DNA of 64,000 nt from Misgurnus anguillicaudatus (GCF_027580225.2 NC_073361.2:23950001-24014000); one strand, 5' to 3'. Shown: positions 23,833-38,232, counted from the stretch's first letter. Notes: generated by a model not told the origin, from the sequence alone. Translations and numbers: made by a program.

Positions 23833-25728
23833 AGCTGCAAGCAGCGATGGAAGGGCCCTCGCACGCATGTGCACCGCTACCCTATGCTATTAGTAAAGCA
23901 GTTAACCAGGGGGATCTTAATTATAGTGGGCAAATATAGGTGGATATTCAAAGGGAAACTGATGTGCCACACCGCCTGTGTGCAGCAGGTGGCGCTGTGA
24001 CTGTAACTGATTGTTGTTATATTAATGTGTTCAGGCCGGGACCCTTATCAAAAGTGTGAAGTATAGGGCAGATCGGATAATGTATGCCTGAATTGCAACA
24101 GATTCCTGTTTCATGGCGAAACATCACTCTTTGCCAGGCCGTCACGGACACGCCCTTCAACGAAAAGTCAAGATCTTCGTAATTTTTCATCGCAAAGGGC
24201 TTAAGATCAGTCTCACCTGATATGATAATGATTTGATTAAATCTCTGAGAACAGTAAATCACAGTGTAAAACAAGGCATTTCCTGCTACCTTTAGGTGGC
24301 GCTAGGACTGAAGCTGAATATTGGCATTGAAATGTGTTCAGGCCAAGACTCTTATCAAACATGTGAAGCGTGGGGCAGATTGGACATTGTATGCCTTAGT
24401 TATAAAAACGTCCTGTTTCATGGCGAAAACGCTGATATTTGGCAGGTCGCCACGGACACACCCTCCAACGAAAAGTCAAAAGCTCCGCAATTTAACATCG
24501 CAAAGGCCTTTAGATGAGATTGACCAAATATGATGACGATCTATTAAAATCTCTAGGAGGAGTTCGTTAAAGTACGAAGCCTGGAAATGACAAAATTTGC
24601 ACATAAATTACAGCAAAAATTCAAAATGGACGACTTCCTGTGGGGTTTAGAGCTTCGCTCCAAGAGACTTTTTGGTAGGTCTTGGGGTGATAGATGACCC
24701 TACCAAATTTCGTATCTGTAGGTTTTTCGTAGTGGGGGGGCTGTTCTCTTGAAATTTTGCAGGTGGCGCTATTGAGCCATTTCTACACGCCCACTTCTGG
24801 CGCCTATGCCACGTGTAAATTTTTGCCACTTCTGACGTGTGTGCAACGTTTTATGACTTTTTGAGCTTGTTTAGCCTGTCAAAAATGCGATTCATTTAGC
24901 GATACTTTGCAAGGCTGCCACGGACACGCCCTTTAATGAAAAGTCAAGGTCGTTGCTTTTTATCATCACACAAGGTCTTGAGATTACACTGGTGAAATAT
25001 GATGTTGATATGTTTAAATCTCTAAGAGCAGTAAGACACAGCATAAAACATGGTATTTCCTGCTGCCTCTAGGTGGCGCTATGAGTGTTACTGAATTATG
25101 CCATGTTGATGTGTTCAGGCCTGGACCCTTATCAAACGTGTGAAGTCAGGGGCAGATCGGACAACGTATGCCTGAATTACATCAGCTTCCTGTTTCATGG
25201 CGAAACATCAAACTTTCCCAGGCCGCCAAGGACACGCCCTCCAACGAAAAGTCAAAAGCTCCGCAATTTAGCATCGCAAAGGCCTTTAGATGATACTGAC
25301 CAAATATGATGATGATCAGAGTAAATCTCTAGGAGGAGTTCGTTAAAGTACGACGCTTGGAAATGTCCAAAAATGACAGAGAAAATTCAAAATGGCCGAC
25401 TTCCTGTGGGGTTTAGAGGTTCGCTCCAAGAGACTTTTTTGTAGGTCTTGGAGTGATAGATGATCCTACCAAATTTCGTATCTGTACGTTTTTCGTAGTG
25501 GGGGGGCTGTTCTCTTGAAATTTTGCAGGTGGCGCTATCGAGCCATTTTTACACGCCCACTTCTGACGCCTATACTACATGTAAATTTTCGCCACTTCTG
25601 ACGCGTGTGCAAATTTTCATGAGTTTTCGGGTATGTTTAGGCCCTCAAAAATGCGATCCATTTCGGAGAAGAAGAAGAAGAAGAAGAAGAAGAAGAAGAA
25701 GAAGAAGAAAAATAATAATAATAATTAA
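23833..25728 (+). mobile_element. Repeat unit 14 (alpha subtype)
   Basis: This is a tandem near-copy of the preceding unit. Shared private variants include CCAGGCCGTCACGGAC and CTTCGTAATTTTTCATCG. The tail has GAA and AAT runs but lacks the 3' CTAA module. Confidence 0.85.
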
Positions 25729-26824
25729 AGCTGCAAGCAGCGATGGAAGGGCCCTCGCACGCATGTGCACCGCTACCCTATGGCATTAGTAAAGCAGTGA
25801 ACCAGGGGGATATGAATTAAAGTGGGTAAATACAGGTGGATATTCAAAGGGGAAACTGATGTGCCACACCGCCTGTGTGCAGCAGGTGGCGCTATGACTG
25901 AAGCTGAATATTGGCATTGAAATGTGTTCAGGCCAAGAACCTTATCAAACATGTGAAGTCTGGGGCAGATCGAACAATGTATGCCTGAATTACAACAGCT
26001 TCCTGTTTCATGGCGAAACATCACACTTTGCCAGGCCGCCACGGACACGCCCTTCAACGAAAAGTCAAGATATTCACAATTTATCACCGCAGAGGGCTTA
26101 ACATCAGTCTGACCAAATATGATGATGATTTGATTAAATCTCTAAGAGCAGTAAATCACAGCGTAAAACATGGTATTTCCTGCTACCTCTAGGTGGCGCT
26201 ATGACTGAAGCTGAATATTGGCATTGAAATGTGTTCAGGCCAAGACCCTAATCAAACATGTGAAGCGTGGGGCAGATTGGACATTGTATGCCTGAGTTAG
26301 AGCCACTTCCTGTTTCATGGCGAAAATGCCGAAATTTGTCAGGCCGCCACGGACACACCCTCCAACGAAAAGTCAAGATCTCCGCAATTTAACATCGCAA
26401 AGGCCTTTAGATGAGATTGACCAAATATGACGATGATCGGATTAAATCTGTAGGAGGAGTTCGTTAAAGTATGAAGGCTGGAAATGACCAAATTTGCACA
26501 AAAATCAAGGCAAAAATTCAAAATGGCGGACTTCCTGTTGGGTTTAGAGCTTCGCTCCAAGAGACTTTTTTGTAGGTCTTGGGGTGATAGATGATCCTAC
26601 CAAATTTCGTATCTGTACGTTTTTCGTAGTGGGGGGGCTGTTCTCTTGAAATTTTGCAGGTGGCGCTATCGAGCCATTTCTACACGCCCACTTCTGGCGC
26701 CTATGCCACATGTAAATTTTCGCCACTCCTGACATGTGTGCAAAATTTCATGAGTTTTCGAGCATGTTTCGCCCCTCAAAAATGCGATTCACTTTGGAGA
26801 AGAAGAAGAATAAATAATAATTAA
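25729..26824 (+). mobile_element. Repeat unit 15 (short, zeta-like 5' part with beta-like 3' part)
   Basis: The 5' half matches the units at 40,609, 45,155 and 47,393 (first motif followed by CTGAAGCTGAATATTGG, then AAGAACCTTATC). The 3' half matches the end of beta units. The unit therefore looks like a recombinant. Confidence 0.8.
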
Positions 26825-28822
26825 AGCTGCAAGCAGCGATGGAAGGGCCCTCGCACGCATGTGCACCGCTACCCTATTCTATTAGTAAAGCAGTTAACCA
26901 GGGGGATCTTAATTATAGTGGGCAAATATAGGTGGATATTCAAAGGGAAACTGATGTGCCACACCGCCTGTGTGCAGCAGGTGGCGCTGTGACTGTAACT
27001 GATTGTTGTTATATTATTGTGTTCAGGCCGGGACCCTTATCAAAAGTGTGAAGTATAGGGCAGATCGGATAATGTATGCCTGAATTGCAACAGATTCCTG
27101 TTTCATGGCGAAACATCACTCTTTGCCAGGCCGCCACGGACACGCCCTTCAACGAAAAGTCAAGATCTTCACAAGTTTTCATCGCAAAGGGCTTAAGATC
27201 AGTCTCACCTGATATGATAATTATTTGATTAAATCTCTGAGAACAGTAAATCACAGTGTAAAACAAGGCATTTCCTGCTACCTTTAGGTGGCGCTAGGAC
27301 TGAAGCTGAATATTGGCATTGAAATGTGTTCAGGTCAAGACCCTTATCAAACATGTGAAGCGTGGGGCAGATTGGACATTGTATGCCTGAGTTATAAAAA
27401 CGTCCTGTTTCATGGCGAAAACGCTGATATTTGGCAGGTCGCCACGGACACACCCTCCAACGAAAAGTCAAAAGCTCCGCAATTTAACATCGCAAAGGCC
27501 TTTAGATGAGATTGACCAAATATGATGACAATCTATTAAAATCTCTAGGAGGAGTTCGTTAAAGTACGAAGCCTGGAAATGACAAAATTTGCACATAAAT
27601 TACAGCAAAAATTCAAAATGGACGACTTCCTGTGGGGTTTAGAGCTTCGCTCCAAGAGACTTTTTGGTAGGTCTTGGGGTGATAGATGACCCTACCAAAT
27701 TTCGTATCTGTAGGTTTTTCGTAGCGGCGGGGCTGTTCTCATGAAATTTTGCAGGTGGCGCTATTGAGCCATTTCTACACGCCCACTTCTGGCGCCTATG
27801 CCACGTGTAAATTTTTGCCACTTCTGACGTGTGCGACGTTTTATGACTTTTTGAGCTTGTTTAGCCTGTCAAAAATGCGATTCATTTAGCGATACTTTGC
27901 GAGGCTGCCACGGACACGCCCTTTAATGAAAAGTCAAGGTCGTTGATTTTTATCATCACACAAGGTCTTGAGATTACACTGGTGAAATATGATGTTGATA
28001 TGTTTAAATCTCTAAGAGCAGTAAGACACAGCGTAAAACATGGTATTTCCTGCTGCCTCCAGGTGGCGCTATGAGTGTTACTGAATTATGCCATGTTGAT
28101 GTGTTCAGGCCTGGACCCTTATCAAACGTGTGAAGTCAGGGGCAGATCGGACAATGTATGCCTGAATTACATCAGCTTCCTGTTTCATGGCGAAACATCA
28201 AACTTTCCCAGGCCGCCAAGGACACGCCCTCCAACGAAAAGTCAAAAGCTCCGCAATTTAGCATCGCAAAGGCCTTTAGATGATACTGACCAAATATGAT
28301 GATGATCAGAGTAAATCTCTAGGAGGAGTTCGTTAAAGTACGACGCTTGGAAATGTCCAAAAATGACAGAGAAAATTCAAAATGGCCGACTTCCTGTGGG
28401 GTTTAGAGGTTTGCTCCAAGAGACTTTTTTGTAGGTCTTGGAGTGATAGATGATCCTACCAAATTTCGTATCTGTACGTTTTTCGTAGTGGGGGGGCTGT
28501 TCTCTTGAAATTTTGCAGGTGGCGCTATCGAGCCATTTTTACACGCCCACTTCTGACGCCTATACTACATGTAAATTTTCGCCACTTCTGACGCGTGTGC
28601 AAATTTTCATGAGTTTTCGGGTATGTTTAGGCCCTCAAAAATGCGATCCATTTCGGAGAAGAAGAAGAAGAAGAAGAAGAAGAAGAAGAAGAAAAATAAT
28701 AATAATAATAAACGGAGCAAAAACAATAGGGTCCTCACACCCTGGTGTGCTCGGGCCCTAATAATAATAAACGGAGCAAAAACAATAGGGTCCTCACACT
28801 TGTGTGCTCGGGCCCTAATTAA
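26825..28822 (+). mobile_element. Repeat unit 16 (alpha subtype)
   Basis: This unit is a sibling of the ones at 21,884 and 35,206, with private changes such as GTAGCGGCGGGGCTG in place of the usual run of seven G. The tail has GAA and AAT runs and two 3' modules. Confidence 0.85.
28715..28818 (+). repeat. Two tandem 3' terminal modules
   Basis: The hairpins are CACACC-CT-GGTGTG and CACAC-TT-GTGTG, each followed by CTCGGGCCCTAA and separated by AAT repeats. Confidence 0.8.
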
Positions 28823-30995
28823 AACTGCAAGCAGTGATGGAAGGGCCCTCGCACTCATGTGCACCGCCACTCTATGGCCTTAGTAAAGCAATAAACCAGG
28901 GGGATTGAAATTTCCGTGGATAAATATAGGTGGATATTCAAAGGAACTTTGAAGTGCCACTACTCCTTTATGCAGCAGGTGGCACTATGATTGTAATTGA
29001 TTGTTGTAACATTGATGTGTTGAGGCCAGGACCCTTGTCAAACGTATGATGTCTGTGACAGGTCGGACATTGCATGTCTGAGTTACAACAGCTTTCTCAT
29101 GGCGAAAAATCAAACTTTGACAGACCACAACGGACACGCCCCTTTAACGAAATGTCAAGATCTTCACAATTTATCATTGTGAAGTCCCTAAGTTCAGACT
29201 GACCAAATGATGATGATCTGAATACATTTCAATGAGCAGTAAATCATAGTGTAAAACATGTCATTTCCTGCTTCCAGCAGGTGGCGCTATAACTTTTACT
29301 GAATATTGCCATGTTGATGTGTTCAGGACAGGACAATTATCAAACTTGTGAAGCGTGGGTCAGATTGGACATTTTAAACCTGAGTTAGAACAACTTCCTG
29401 TTTCATTGAGAAACACAGAAATTTGGCAAGCCGCCACATACACACCCTCCATTGAAATGTCAAGATCTCCGCAATTTAGCATAGCAAAGCCCTTTAGATG
29501 ACACTCACCAAATATGATGATTATCTGATTAAATTTATAGGAGGAGTTTGTTAAAATACGAAGGCCAGAAATGGCAAAATTTGCACTCAAATTACAGAGA
29601 AAATTAAAAATGGCTGACTTCCTGTGGGGTTTATAGCTTTGCTCCAAGAGACTTTTTTGTAGGTCTTGGGGTGATACATGATCCTACCACATTTCGTATC
29701 TGTGCGATTAACGTAGCGGGGGGGCTGCTCTATTGAATTTTTGTAGGTGGCGCTATAGAGCCATTTTAACACCCCAAGTTCTGAAGCCTATATCACATGA
29801 AAATATTCGCCACTTTTGACACGTGTGCAATGTTTCATGACTTTTTGAGCTCGTTTAGGCTGTCAAAAAGGGGATTCATTTAGCGATACTTTGCGAGGCC
29901 GCAACGGACACGCCCTTTAACGAAAAATCAAGGTCGATGCTATTTATCATCACACAAGGTCTTGATATTAGACTGATGAAATATGATGTTGATATGGTTA
30001 AATCTCTAAGAGCAGTAAGTCACAGCATAAAAGGTGGTATTTCCTGCTGCCTCTAGGTGGCGCTATGACTGATACTGAATTATGCCATGTTGATGTGTTC
30101 AGGCCGGGACCCTTATGAAACGTGTGAAGTTGGGGGCAGATCGGACTATGTATGTCTGAATTACAACAGCTTCCTGTTTCATGGCGAAATATCACACTTT
30201 GCCAGGCTGCCACGGACACGCCCTTCAACGAAAAGTCAAGATCTTCGCAATTTATCACGGCAAAGGGCTTAACATCAGTCTGACCAAATATGATGATGAT
30301 TTGATTAAATCTCTAAGAGCAGTAAATCACAGCGTAAAACATGGTATTTCCTCCTACCTCTAGGTGGCGCTATGAGTGAAGTTGAATATTGGCATTGAAA
30401 TGTGTTCAGGCCAAGACACTTATCAAACGTATGAAGCGTGGGGCAGATTGGACATTGTATGCCTGAGTTAGAGCCACTTCCTGTTTCATGGCGAAAATGC
30501 AGAAATTTGTCAGGCCGCCACGGACACACCCTCTGACGAAAAGTCAAGATCTCCGCAATTTAACATCGCACAGGCCTTTAGATGAGATTGACCAAATATG
30601 ACGATGATCGGATTAAATCTGTAGGAGGAGTTCGTTAAAGTATGAAGCCTGGAAATGACCAAATTTGCACAAAAATCAAGGCAAAAATTCAAAATGGCGG
30701 ACTTCCTGTTGGGTTTAGAGCTTCGCTCCAAGAGACTTTTTTGTAGGTCTTGGGGTGATAGATGATCCTACCAAATTTCGTATCTGTACGTTTTTCGTAG
30801 CGGGGGGGCTGTTCTCTTGAAATTTTGCAGGTGGCGCTATCGAGCCATTTCTACACGCCCACTTTTAGCGCCTATACCACATGTAAATTTTCGCCACTTC
30901 TGACATGTGTGCAAAATTTCATGAGTTTTCGAGCATGTTTCGCCCCTCAAAAATGCGATTCACTTTGGAGAAGAAGAAGAATAAATAATAATTAA
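28823..30995 (+). mobile_element. Repeat unit 17 (gamma subtype)
   Basis: The 5' hairpin is ACTGC-AA-GCAGT. The unit is very close to the ones at 7,490 and 19,705. The first motif is mutated to CAGGTGGCACTATG, while the second at 29,274 is a full match. Confidence 0.85.
29274..29289 (+). promoter_or_regulatory. CTCF-like core motif in gamma unit
   Basis: CCAGCAGGTGGCGCTA is a full match to the CTCF core, at the homologous position in the fourth gamma copy. Confidence 0.5.
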
Positions 30996-33246
30996 AGCTG
31001 CAAGCAGCGATGGAAGGGCCCTCGCACGCATATGCACCGCTACCCTATGGCATTAGTAAAGCAGTGAACCAGGGGCATACGAATTAAAGTGGGTAAATAT
31101 AGGTGGATATTCAAAGGAAAATTGATGTGCCACACCGCCTGAGTGCAGCAGGTGGCGCTATGACTGTACCTGATTATTATTATATTGACGTGTTCAGGAC
31201 GGGACCCTTAACAAACGTGTGAAGTCTGGGGCAGGTCGAACAATGTATGTCTGAATTACAACAGCTTCCTGTTTCATGGTGAAACACCACACTTTGCCAG
31301 GCCACCACAGACACGCCCTTAAACGAAAAGTCAAGATCTTCACAATTTATCACCACAAAGGGCTTAACATCAGATCTGACCAAATATGATGATGATTTGA
31401 TTAAATCTCTAAGAGCAGCAAATCATAGCGTAAAACATGGTATTTCCTGCTACCTCTAGGTGGCGCTATGACTGATGTTGAATATTGGCATTGAAATGTG
31501 TTCAGGCAAAGACTCTTATCAAACGTGTGAAGTGTGGGGCAGATTGGACATTGTATGCCTTAGTTATAACAACTTCCTGTTTCATGGCGAAAACGCTGAA
31601 CTTTGTCAGGCCGCCACGGACACACCCTCCAACGAAAAGTCAAAAGCTCCGCAATTTAACATCGCAAAGGCCTTTAGATGATACTGACCAAATATGATGA
31701 TGATCGGATTAAATCTCTAGGAGGAGTTCGTTAAAGTACGAAGGCTGGAAATGACAAAATTTGCACAGAAATCACAGCGAAAAATCAAAATGGCTGACTT
31801 CCTGTTGGGTTTAGAGCTTCGCTCCAAGAGACTTTTTTTGTAGGTCTTGGGGGGATAGATGACCCTACCAAATCTCGTATCTGTAGGTTTTTCATAGCGG
31901 CAGGGCTGTTCTCTTGAAATTTTGCAGGTGGCGCTATTGAGCCATTTCTACACGCCCACTTCTGGCGCCTATGCCACATGTAAATTTTCGCCACTTCTGA
32001 CGTGTGTGCAACGTTTTATGACTTTTTGAGCTTGTTTAGCCTGTCAAAATGCGATTCATTTAGCGATACTTTGCGAGGCCGCCACGGACACGCCCTTTGA
32101 TGAAAAGTCAAGGTCGTTGGTTTTTATCATCACACAAGGTCTTGAGATTACACTGGTGAAATATGATGTTGATATGTTTAAATATCTAAGAGCAGTAAGT
32201 CACAGCTTAAAACATGGTATTTCCTGCTGCCTCTAGGTGGCGCTATGACTATTACGGAATTATGCCATGTTTATGTGTTCAGGCCAGGACCCTTATCAAA
32301 CGTGTGAAGTCGGGGGCAGATCGGACAATGTATGCCGGAATTACAACAACTTCATGTTTCATAGCGAAACATCACACTTTGCCAGGCCGCCACGGACACG
32401 CCCTCCAACAAAAAGTCAAGATCTTCACAATTTATCATCGCCAAGGGCTTAATGTCAGTCTGAGCAGATATGATGATGATTTGATTAAATCTCTAAGAGC
32501 TGTAAATCATGGCGTAAAACATGGCATTTCCTGCTGCATCTAGGTGGCGCTATGACTGAAGCTGAATTTTGGCATGGAAATGTGTTCAGGCAAAGACTCT
32601 TATCAAACGTGTGAAGTGTGGGGAAGATTGAACATTGTATGCCTTAGTTATAAAAACTTCCTGTTTCATGGCGAAAACACTGAACTTTGTCAGGCCCCCA
32701 CGGACACGCTCTCCAACAAAAAGTCAAAAGCTCCACAATTTAACATCGCAAAGGCCTTTAGATGACACAGACCAAATATGATGATGATCAGATTAAATCT
32801 CTAGGAGGAGTTTGTTAAAGTACGAAGCCTGGAAATGCCAAAATTTGCACAGAAATCCCAGCGAAAATTCAAAATGGCCGACTTCCTGTGGGTTTTAGAG
32901 CCTGGTTCCAAGGGACTTTTTTGTAGGTCTTGGGGTGATAGACGATCCTACCAAATTTCGTATCTGTACGTTTTTCGTAGCGGGAGGGTTGTTCTTTTGA
33001 AATTTTGCAGGTGGCGCTATCGAGCCATTTCTACACGCCCACTTCTGACGCCTATACCACATGTAAATTTTCGTCAATTCTGACGCGTGTGCAAAGTTTC
33101 ATGAGTTTTCGAGCATGTTTAGGCCCTCAAAAATGCGATTCATTTCGGAGAAGAAAAAGCAGAAGAATCTGAGCAAAAACAATAGGGCTTTGCACCTACG
33201 GTGCAGGCCATTCTGGCCTGCTCCTCCGTGCTCGGGCCCTAATTAA
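30996..33246 (+). mobile_element. Repeat unit 18 (long form, no close sibling)
   Basis: The order is leader-B-C-D-B-C-tail, but with many private differences from every other long unit, so it is probably an older copy. The tail is GAAGAAAAAGCAGAAGAATCT and one long 3' module. Confidence 0.8.
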
Positions 33247-35205
33247 AGCTGCAAGCAGCGATGGAAGGGCCCTCGCACGCATGTGCACCGCTACCCTATG
33301 GCATTAGTAAAGCAGTGAACCAGGGGGGTATGAATTAAAGTGGGTAAATATAGGTGGATATTCAAAGGGAAACTGATGTGCCACACCGCCTGTGTGCAGC
33401 AGGTAGCGCTATGACTGTACCTGATTATTGATATATTGACGTGTTCAGGCCGGGACCCTTATCAAACTTGTGAAGTCGGGGGCAGATCGGATAATGTATG
33501 CCTGAATTACAACAGCTTCCTGTTTCATGGCGAAATATCACACTTTGCCAGGCTGCCACGGACACGCACTTCAACGAAAAGTCAAGATCTTCGCAATTTA
33601 TCACCGCAAAGGGCTTAACATCAGTCTGATCAAATATGATTATGATTTTATTAAATCTCTAAGAGCAGTAAATCACAGCGTAAAACAAGACATTTCCTGC
33701 TACCTCTAGGTGGCGCTATGACTGAAGCTGAATATTGGCATTAAAATGTGTTCAGGTCAAGACTCTTATCAAACATGTGAAGTGTGGGGCAGATTGGACA
33801 TTGTATGCCTGAGTTATAACAACTTCCTGTTTCATGGCGAAAACGCTGAACTTTGTCAGGCCGCCACGGACACACACTCCAACGAAAAGTCAAAAACTCC
33901 GCAATTTAACATCGCAAAGGCCTTTAGATGAGATTGACCAAATATGATGACGATCTGATAAAATCTCTAGGAGGAGTTCGTTAAAGTATGAAGCCTGGAA
34001 ATGACAAAATTTGCACAGAAATCACAGCAATAAATCAAAATCGCCGACTTCCTGTGGGGTTTAGAGCTTCGCTCCAAGAGACTTTTTTGTAAGTCTTGGG
34101 GTGATAGATGATCCTACCAAATTTCGTATCTGTATGTTTTTCGTAGTGGGGGGGCTGTTCTTTTGAAATTTTGTAGGTGGCGCTATCGAGCCATTTCTAC
34201 ACGCCTATTTATGTCTCCTATGCCACATGTAAATTTTCGCCACTTCTGACTTGTGTGCAACGTTTTATGACTTTTTGAGCTTGTTTAGCCTGTCAAAAAT
34301 GTGATTCATTTAGCGATACTTTGCGAGGCCGCCACGGACACGCCCTTTAATGAAAAGTCAAGGTCGTCGCTATTTATCGTTACAAAAAGTCTTGAGATTA
34401 GACTGATGAAATATGATGTTGATATGGTTAAATCTCTAAGAGCAGTAAGTTACAGCATAAAACATAGTATTTCCTGTTGCCTCTAGGTGGCGCTATAACT
34501 GTCACTGAATTATACCATGTTGATGTGTTCAGGCCGGGACCCTTATCAAACGTGTGAAGTCAGGGGCAGATCGGACAATGTATGCCTGAATTACAACAGC
34601 TTCCTGTTTCATGGCGAAACATCACACTTTGCCAGGCCGCCACGGACACGTTCTTCAATGAAAAGTCAAAAGCTCCGCAATTTAGCATCGCAAAGGCCTT
34701 TAGATGATACTGACGAAATATGATGATGATCGGATTAAATCTCTAGGAGGAGTTCGTTAAAGTACGACGCTTGGAAATGTCAAAAAATGACAGATAAAAT
34801 ACAAAATGGCCGACTTCCTGTGGGGTTTAGAGGTTCGCTCCAAGAGACTTTTTTGTAGGTCTTGGAGTGATAGATGATCCTACCAAATTTCGTATCTGTA
34901 AGTTTTTCGTAGTGGGGGGGCTGTTCTCTTGAAATTTTGCAGGTGGCGCTATCGAGCCATTTTTACACGCCCACTTCTGACGCCTATACTACATGTAAAT
35001 TTTCGCCACTTCTGACGCGTGTGCAAATTTTCATGAGTTTTCGGGTATGTTTAGGCCCTCAAAAATGCGATCCATTTCGGAGAAGAAGAAGAAGAAGAAG
35101 AAGAAGAAGAAGAAAAATAATAATAAACGGAGCAAAAACAATAGGGCTTTGCACCCACGGTGCAGGCCATTCTGGCCTGCTCCTCGGTGCTCGGGCCCTA
35201 ATTAA
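33247..35205 (+). mobile_element. Repeat unit 19 (delta subtype)
   Basis: This unit is a sibling of 5,469-7,489. It has the same GGTAGCGCTATG-type change region and the same CGCCTATTT variants. The tail has about 11 GAA, three AAT and one long 3' module. Confidence 0.85.
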
Positions 35206-37154
35206 AGCTGCAAGCAGCGATGGAAGGGCCCTCGCACGCATGTGCACCGCTACCCTATGCTATTAGTAAAGCAGTTAACCAGGGGGATCTTAATTATAGT
35301 GGGCAAATATAGGTGGATATTCAAAGGGAAACTGATGTGCCACACCGCCTGTGTGCAGCAGGTGGCGCTGTGACTGTAACTGATTGTTGTTATATTAATG
35401 TGTTCAGGCCGGGACCCTTATCAAAAGTGTGAAGTATAGGGCAGATCGGATAATGTATGCCTGAATTGCAACCGATTCCTGTTTCATGGCGAAACATCAC
35501 TCTTTGCCAGGCCGTCACGGACACGCCCTTTAACGAAAAGTCAAGATCTTCGTAATTTTTCATCGCAAAGGGCTTAAGATCAGTCTCACCTGATATGATA
35601 ATGATTTGATTAAATCTCTGAGAACAGTAAATCACAGTGTAAAACAAGGCATTTCCTGCTACCTTTAGGTGGCGCTAGGACTGAAGCTGAATATTGGCAT
35701 TGAAATGTGTTCAGGCCAAGACCCTTATCAAACATGTGAAGCGTGGGGCAGATTGGACATTGTATGCCTTAGTTATAAAAACGTCCTGTTTCATGGCGAA
35801 AATGCTGATATTTGGCAGGTCGCCACGGACACACCCTCCAACGAAAAGTCAAAAGCTCCGCAATTTAACATCGCAAAGGCCTTTAGATGAGATTGACCAA
35901 ATATGATGACGATCTATTAAAATCTCTAGGAGGAGTTCGTTAAAGTACGAAGCCTGGAAATGACAAAATTTGCACATAAATTACAGCAAAAATTCAAAAT
36001 GGACGACTTCCTGTGGGGTTTAGAGCTTCGCTCCAAGAGACTTTTTGGTAGGTCTTGGGGTGATAGATGACCCTACCAAATTTCGTATCTGTAGGTTTTT
36101 CGTAGTGGGGGGGCTGTTCTCTTGAAATTTTGCAGGTGGCGCTATTGAGCCATTTCTACACGCCCACTTCTGGCGCCTATGCCACGTGTAAATTTTTGCC
36201 ACTTCTGACGTGTGTGCAACGTTTTATGACTTTTTGAGCTTGTTTAGCCTGTCAAAAATGCGATTCATTTAGCGATACTTTGCGAGGCTGCCACGGACAC
36301 GCCCTTTAATGAAAAGTCAAGGCCGTTGCTCTTTATCATCACACAAGGTCTTGAGATTACACTGGTGAAATATGATGTTGATATGTTTAAATCTCTAAGA
36401 GCAGTAAGACACAGCATAAAACATGGTATTTCCTGCTGCCTCTAGGTGGCGCTATGAGTGTTACTGAATTATGCCATGTTGATGTGTTCAGGCCTGGACC
36501 CTTATCAAACGTGTGAAGTCAGGGGCAGATCGGACAACGTATGCCTGAATTACATCAGCTTCCTGTTTCATGGCGAAACATCAAACTTTCCCAGGCCGCC
36601 AAGGACACGCCCTCCAACGAAAAGTCAAAAGCTCCGCAATTTAGCATCGCAAAGGCCTTTAGATGATACTGACCAAATATGATGATGATCAGAGTAAATC
36701 TCTAGGAGGAGTTCGTTAAAGTACGACGCTTGGAAATATCCAAAAATGACAGAGAAAATTCAAAATGGCCGACTTCCTGTGGGGTTTAGAGGTTCGCTCC
36801 AAGAGACTTTTTTGTAGGTCTTGGAGTGATAGATGATCCTACCAAATTTCGTATCTGTACGTTTTTCGTAGTGGGGGGGCTGTTCTCTTGAAATTTTGCA
36901 GGTGGCGCTATCGAGCCATTTTTACACGCCCACTTCTGACGCCTATACTACATGTAAATTTTCGCCACTTCTGACGCGTGTGCAAATTTTCATGAGTTTT
37001 CGGGTATGTTTAGGCCCTCAAAAATGCGATCCATTTCGGAGAAGAAGAAGAAGAAGAAGAAGAAGAAGAAGAAGAAGAAGAAAAATAATAATAATAATAA
37101 ACGGAGCAAAAACAATAGGGTCCTCACACCCTGGTGTGCTCGGGCCCTAATTAA
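35206..37154 (+). mobile_element. Repeat unit 20 (alpha subtype)
   Basis: This unit is nearly identical to 21,884-23,832, including the about 15-GAA tail and single 3' module with hairpin CACACC-CT-GGTGTG. Confidence 0.85.
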
Positions 37155-38232
37155 AGCTGCAAGCAGCGATGGAAGGGCCCTCGCACGCATGTGCACCGCC
37201 ACCCTATGGCATTAGTAAAGCAGTAAACCAGGGGGGTATGAATTAAAGTGGGTAAATACAGGTGGATATGCAAAGGGAAACTGATGTTCCACACCGCCTG
37301 TGTGCAGCAGGCGGCGCTATGACGGTACCTGATTATTGTTATATTGACGTGTTCAGGCCGGGACCCTTATCAAACGTGTGAAGTCTGGAGCAGATCAAAC
37401 AATGTATGCCTGAATTACAACAGCTTCCTGTTTCATGGTGAAACATCACATTTTGCCAGGCTGCCACAGACACGCCCTTCAACGAAAAGTTAAGATCTTC
37501 GCAATTTATCATCGCAAAGGGCTTAAGATCAGTCTGACCAAATATGATGATGATTTTATTAAATCTCTAAGAGCAGTAAATTACAGCGTAAAACATGGCA
37601 TTTCCTGCTACCTCTAGGTGGCGCTATGACTGAAGCTGAGTATTGGCATTGAAATGTGTTCAGGCCAAGACTCCCATCAAACGTGTGAAGTGTGTGGCAG
37701 ATTGAACATTGTATGCCTTAGTTATAACAACTTCCAGTTTCATGGCGAAAACGCTGAACTTTGTCAGGCCGCCACGGACACACCCTCCAACAAAAAGTCA
37801 AAAGCTCCGCAATTTAACATCGCAAAGGCCTTTAGATGAGATTGACCAAATATGATGACGATCTGATAAAATCTCTAGGAGGAGTTCGTTAAAGTACGAA
37901 GGCTGGAAATGACCAAATTTGCACAGAAATCACAGTGAAAAACCAAAATGGCCGACTTCCTGTGGGGTTTAGAGCTTCGCTCCAAGAGACTTTTTTGTAG
38001 GTCTTGGGGTGATACATGATCCTACCAAATTTCGTATCGGTACGTTTTTCGTAGTGGGGGGGCTGTTCTTTTGAAATTTTGCAGGTGGCGCTATTGAGCC
38101 ATTTCTACACGCCTACTTCTGGCGCCTATGCCAAATGTAAATTTTCGCCACTTCTGACGTGTGTGCAGAATTTCATGAGTTTTCGAATATGTTTAGGCCC
38201 TAAAAATTGCGATTCACTTTGGAGAAGAAACG

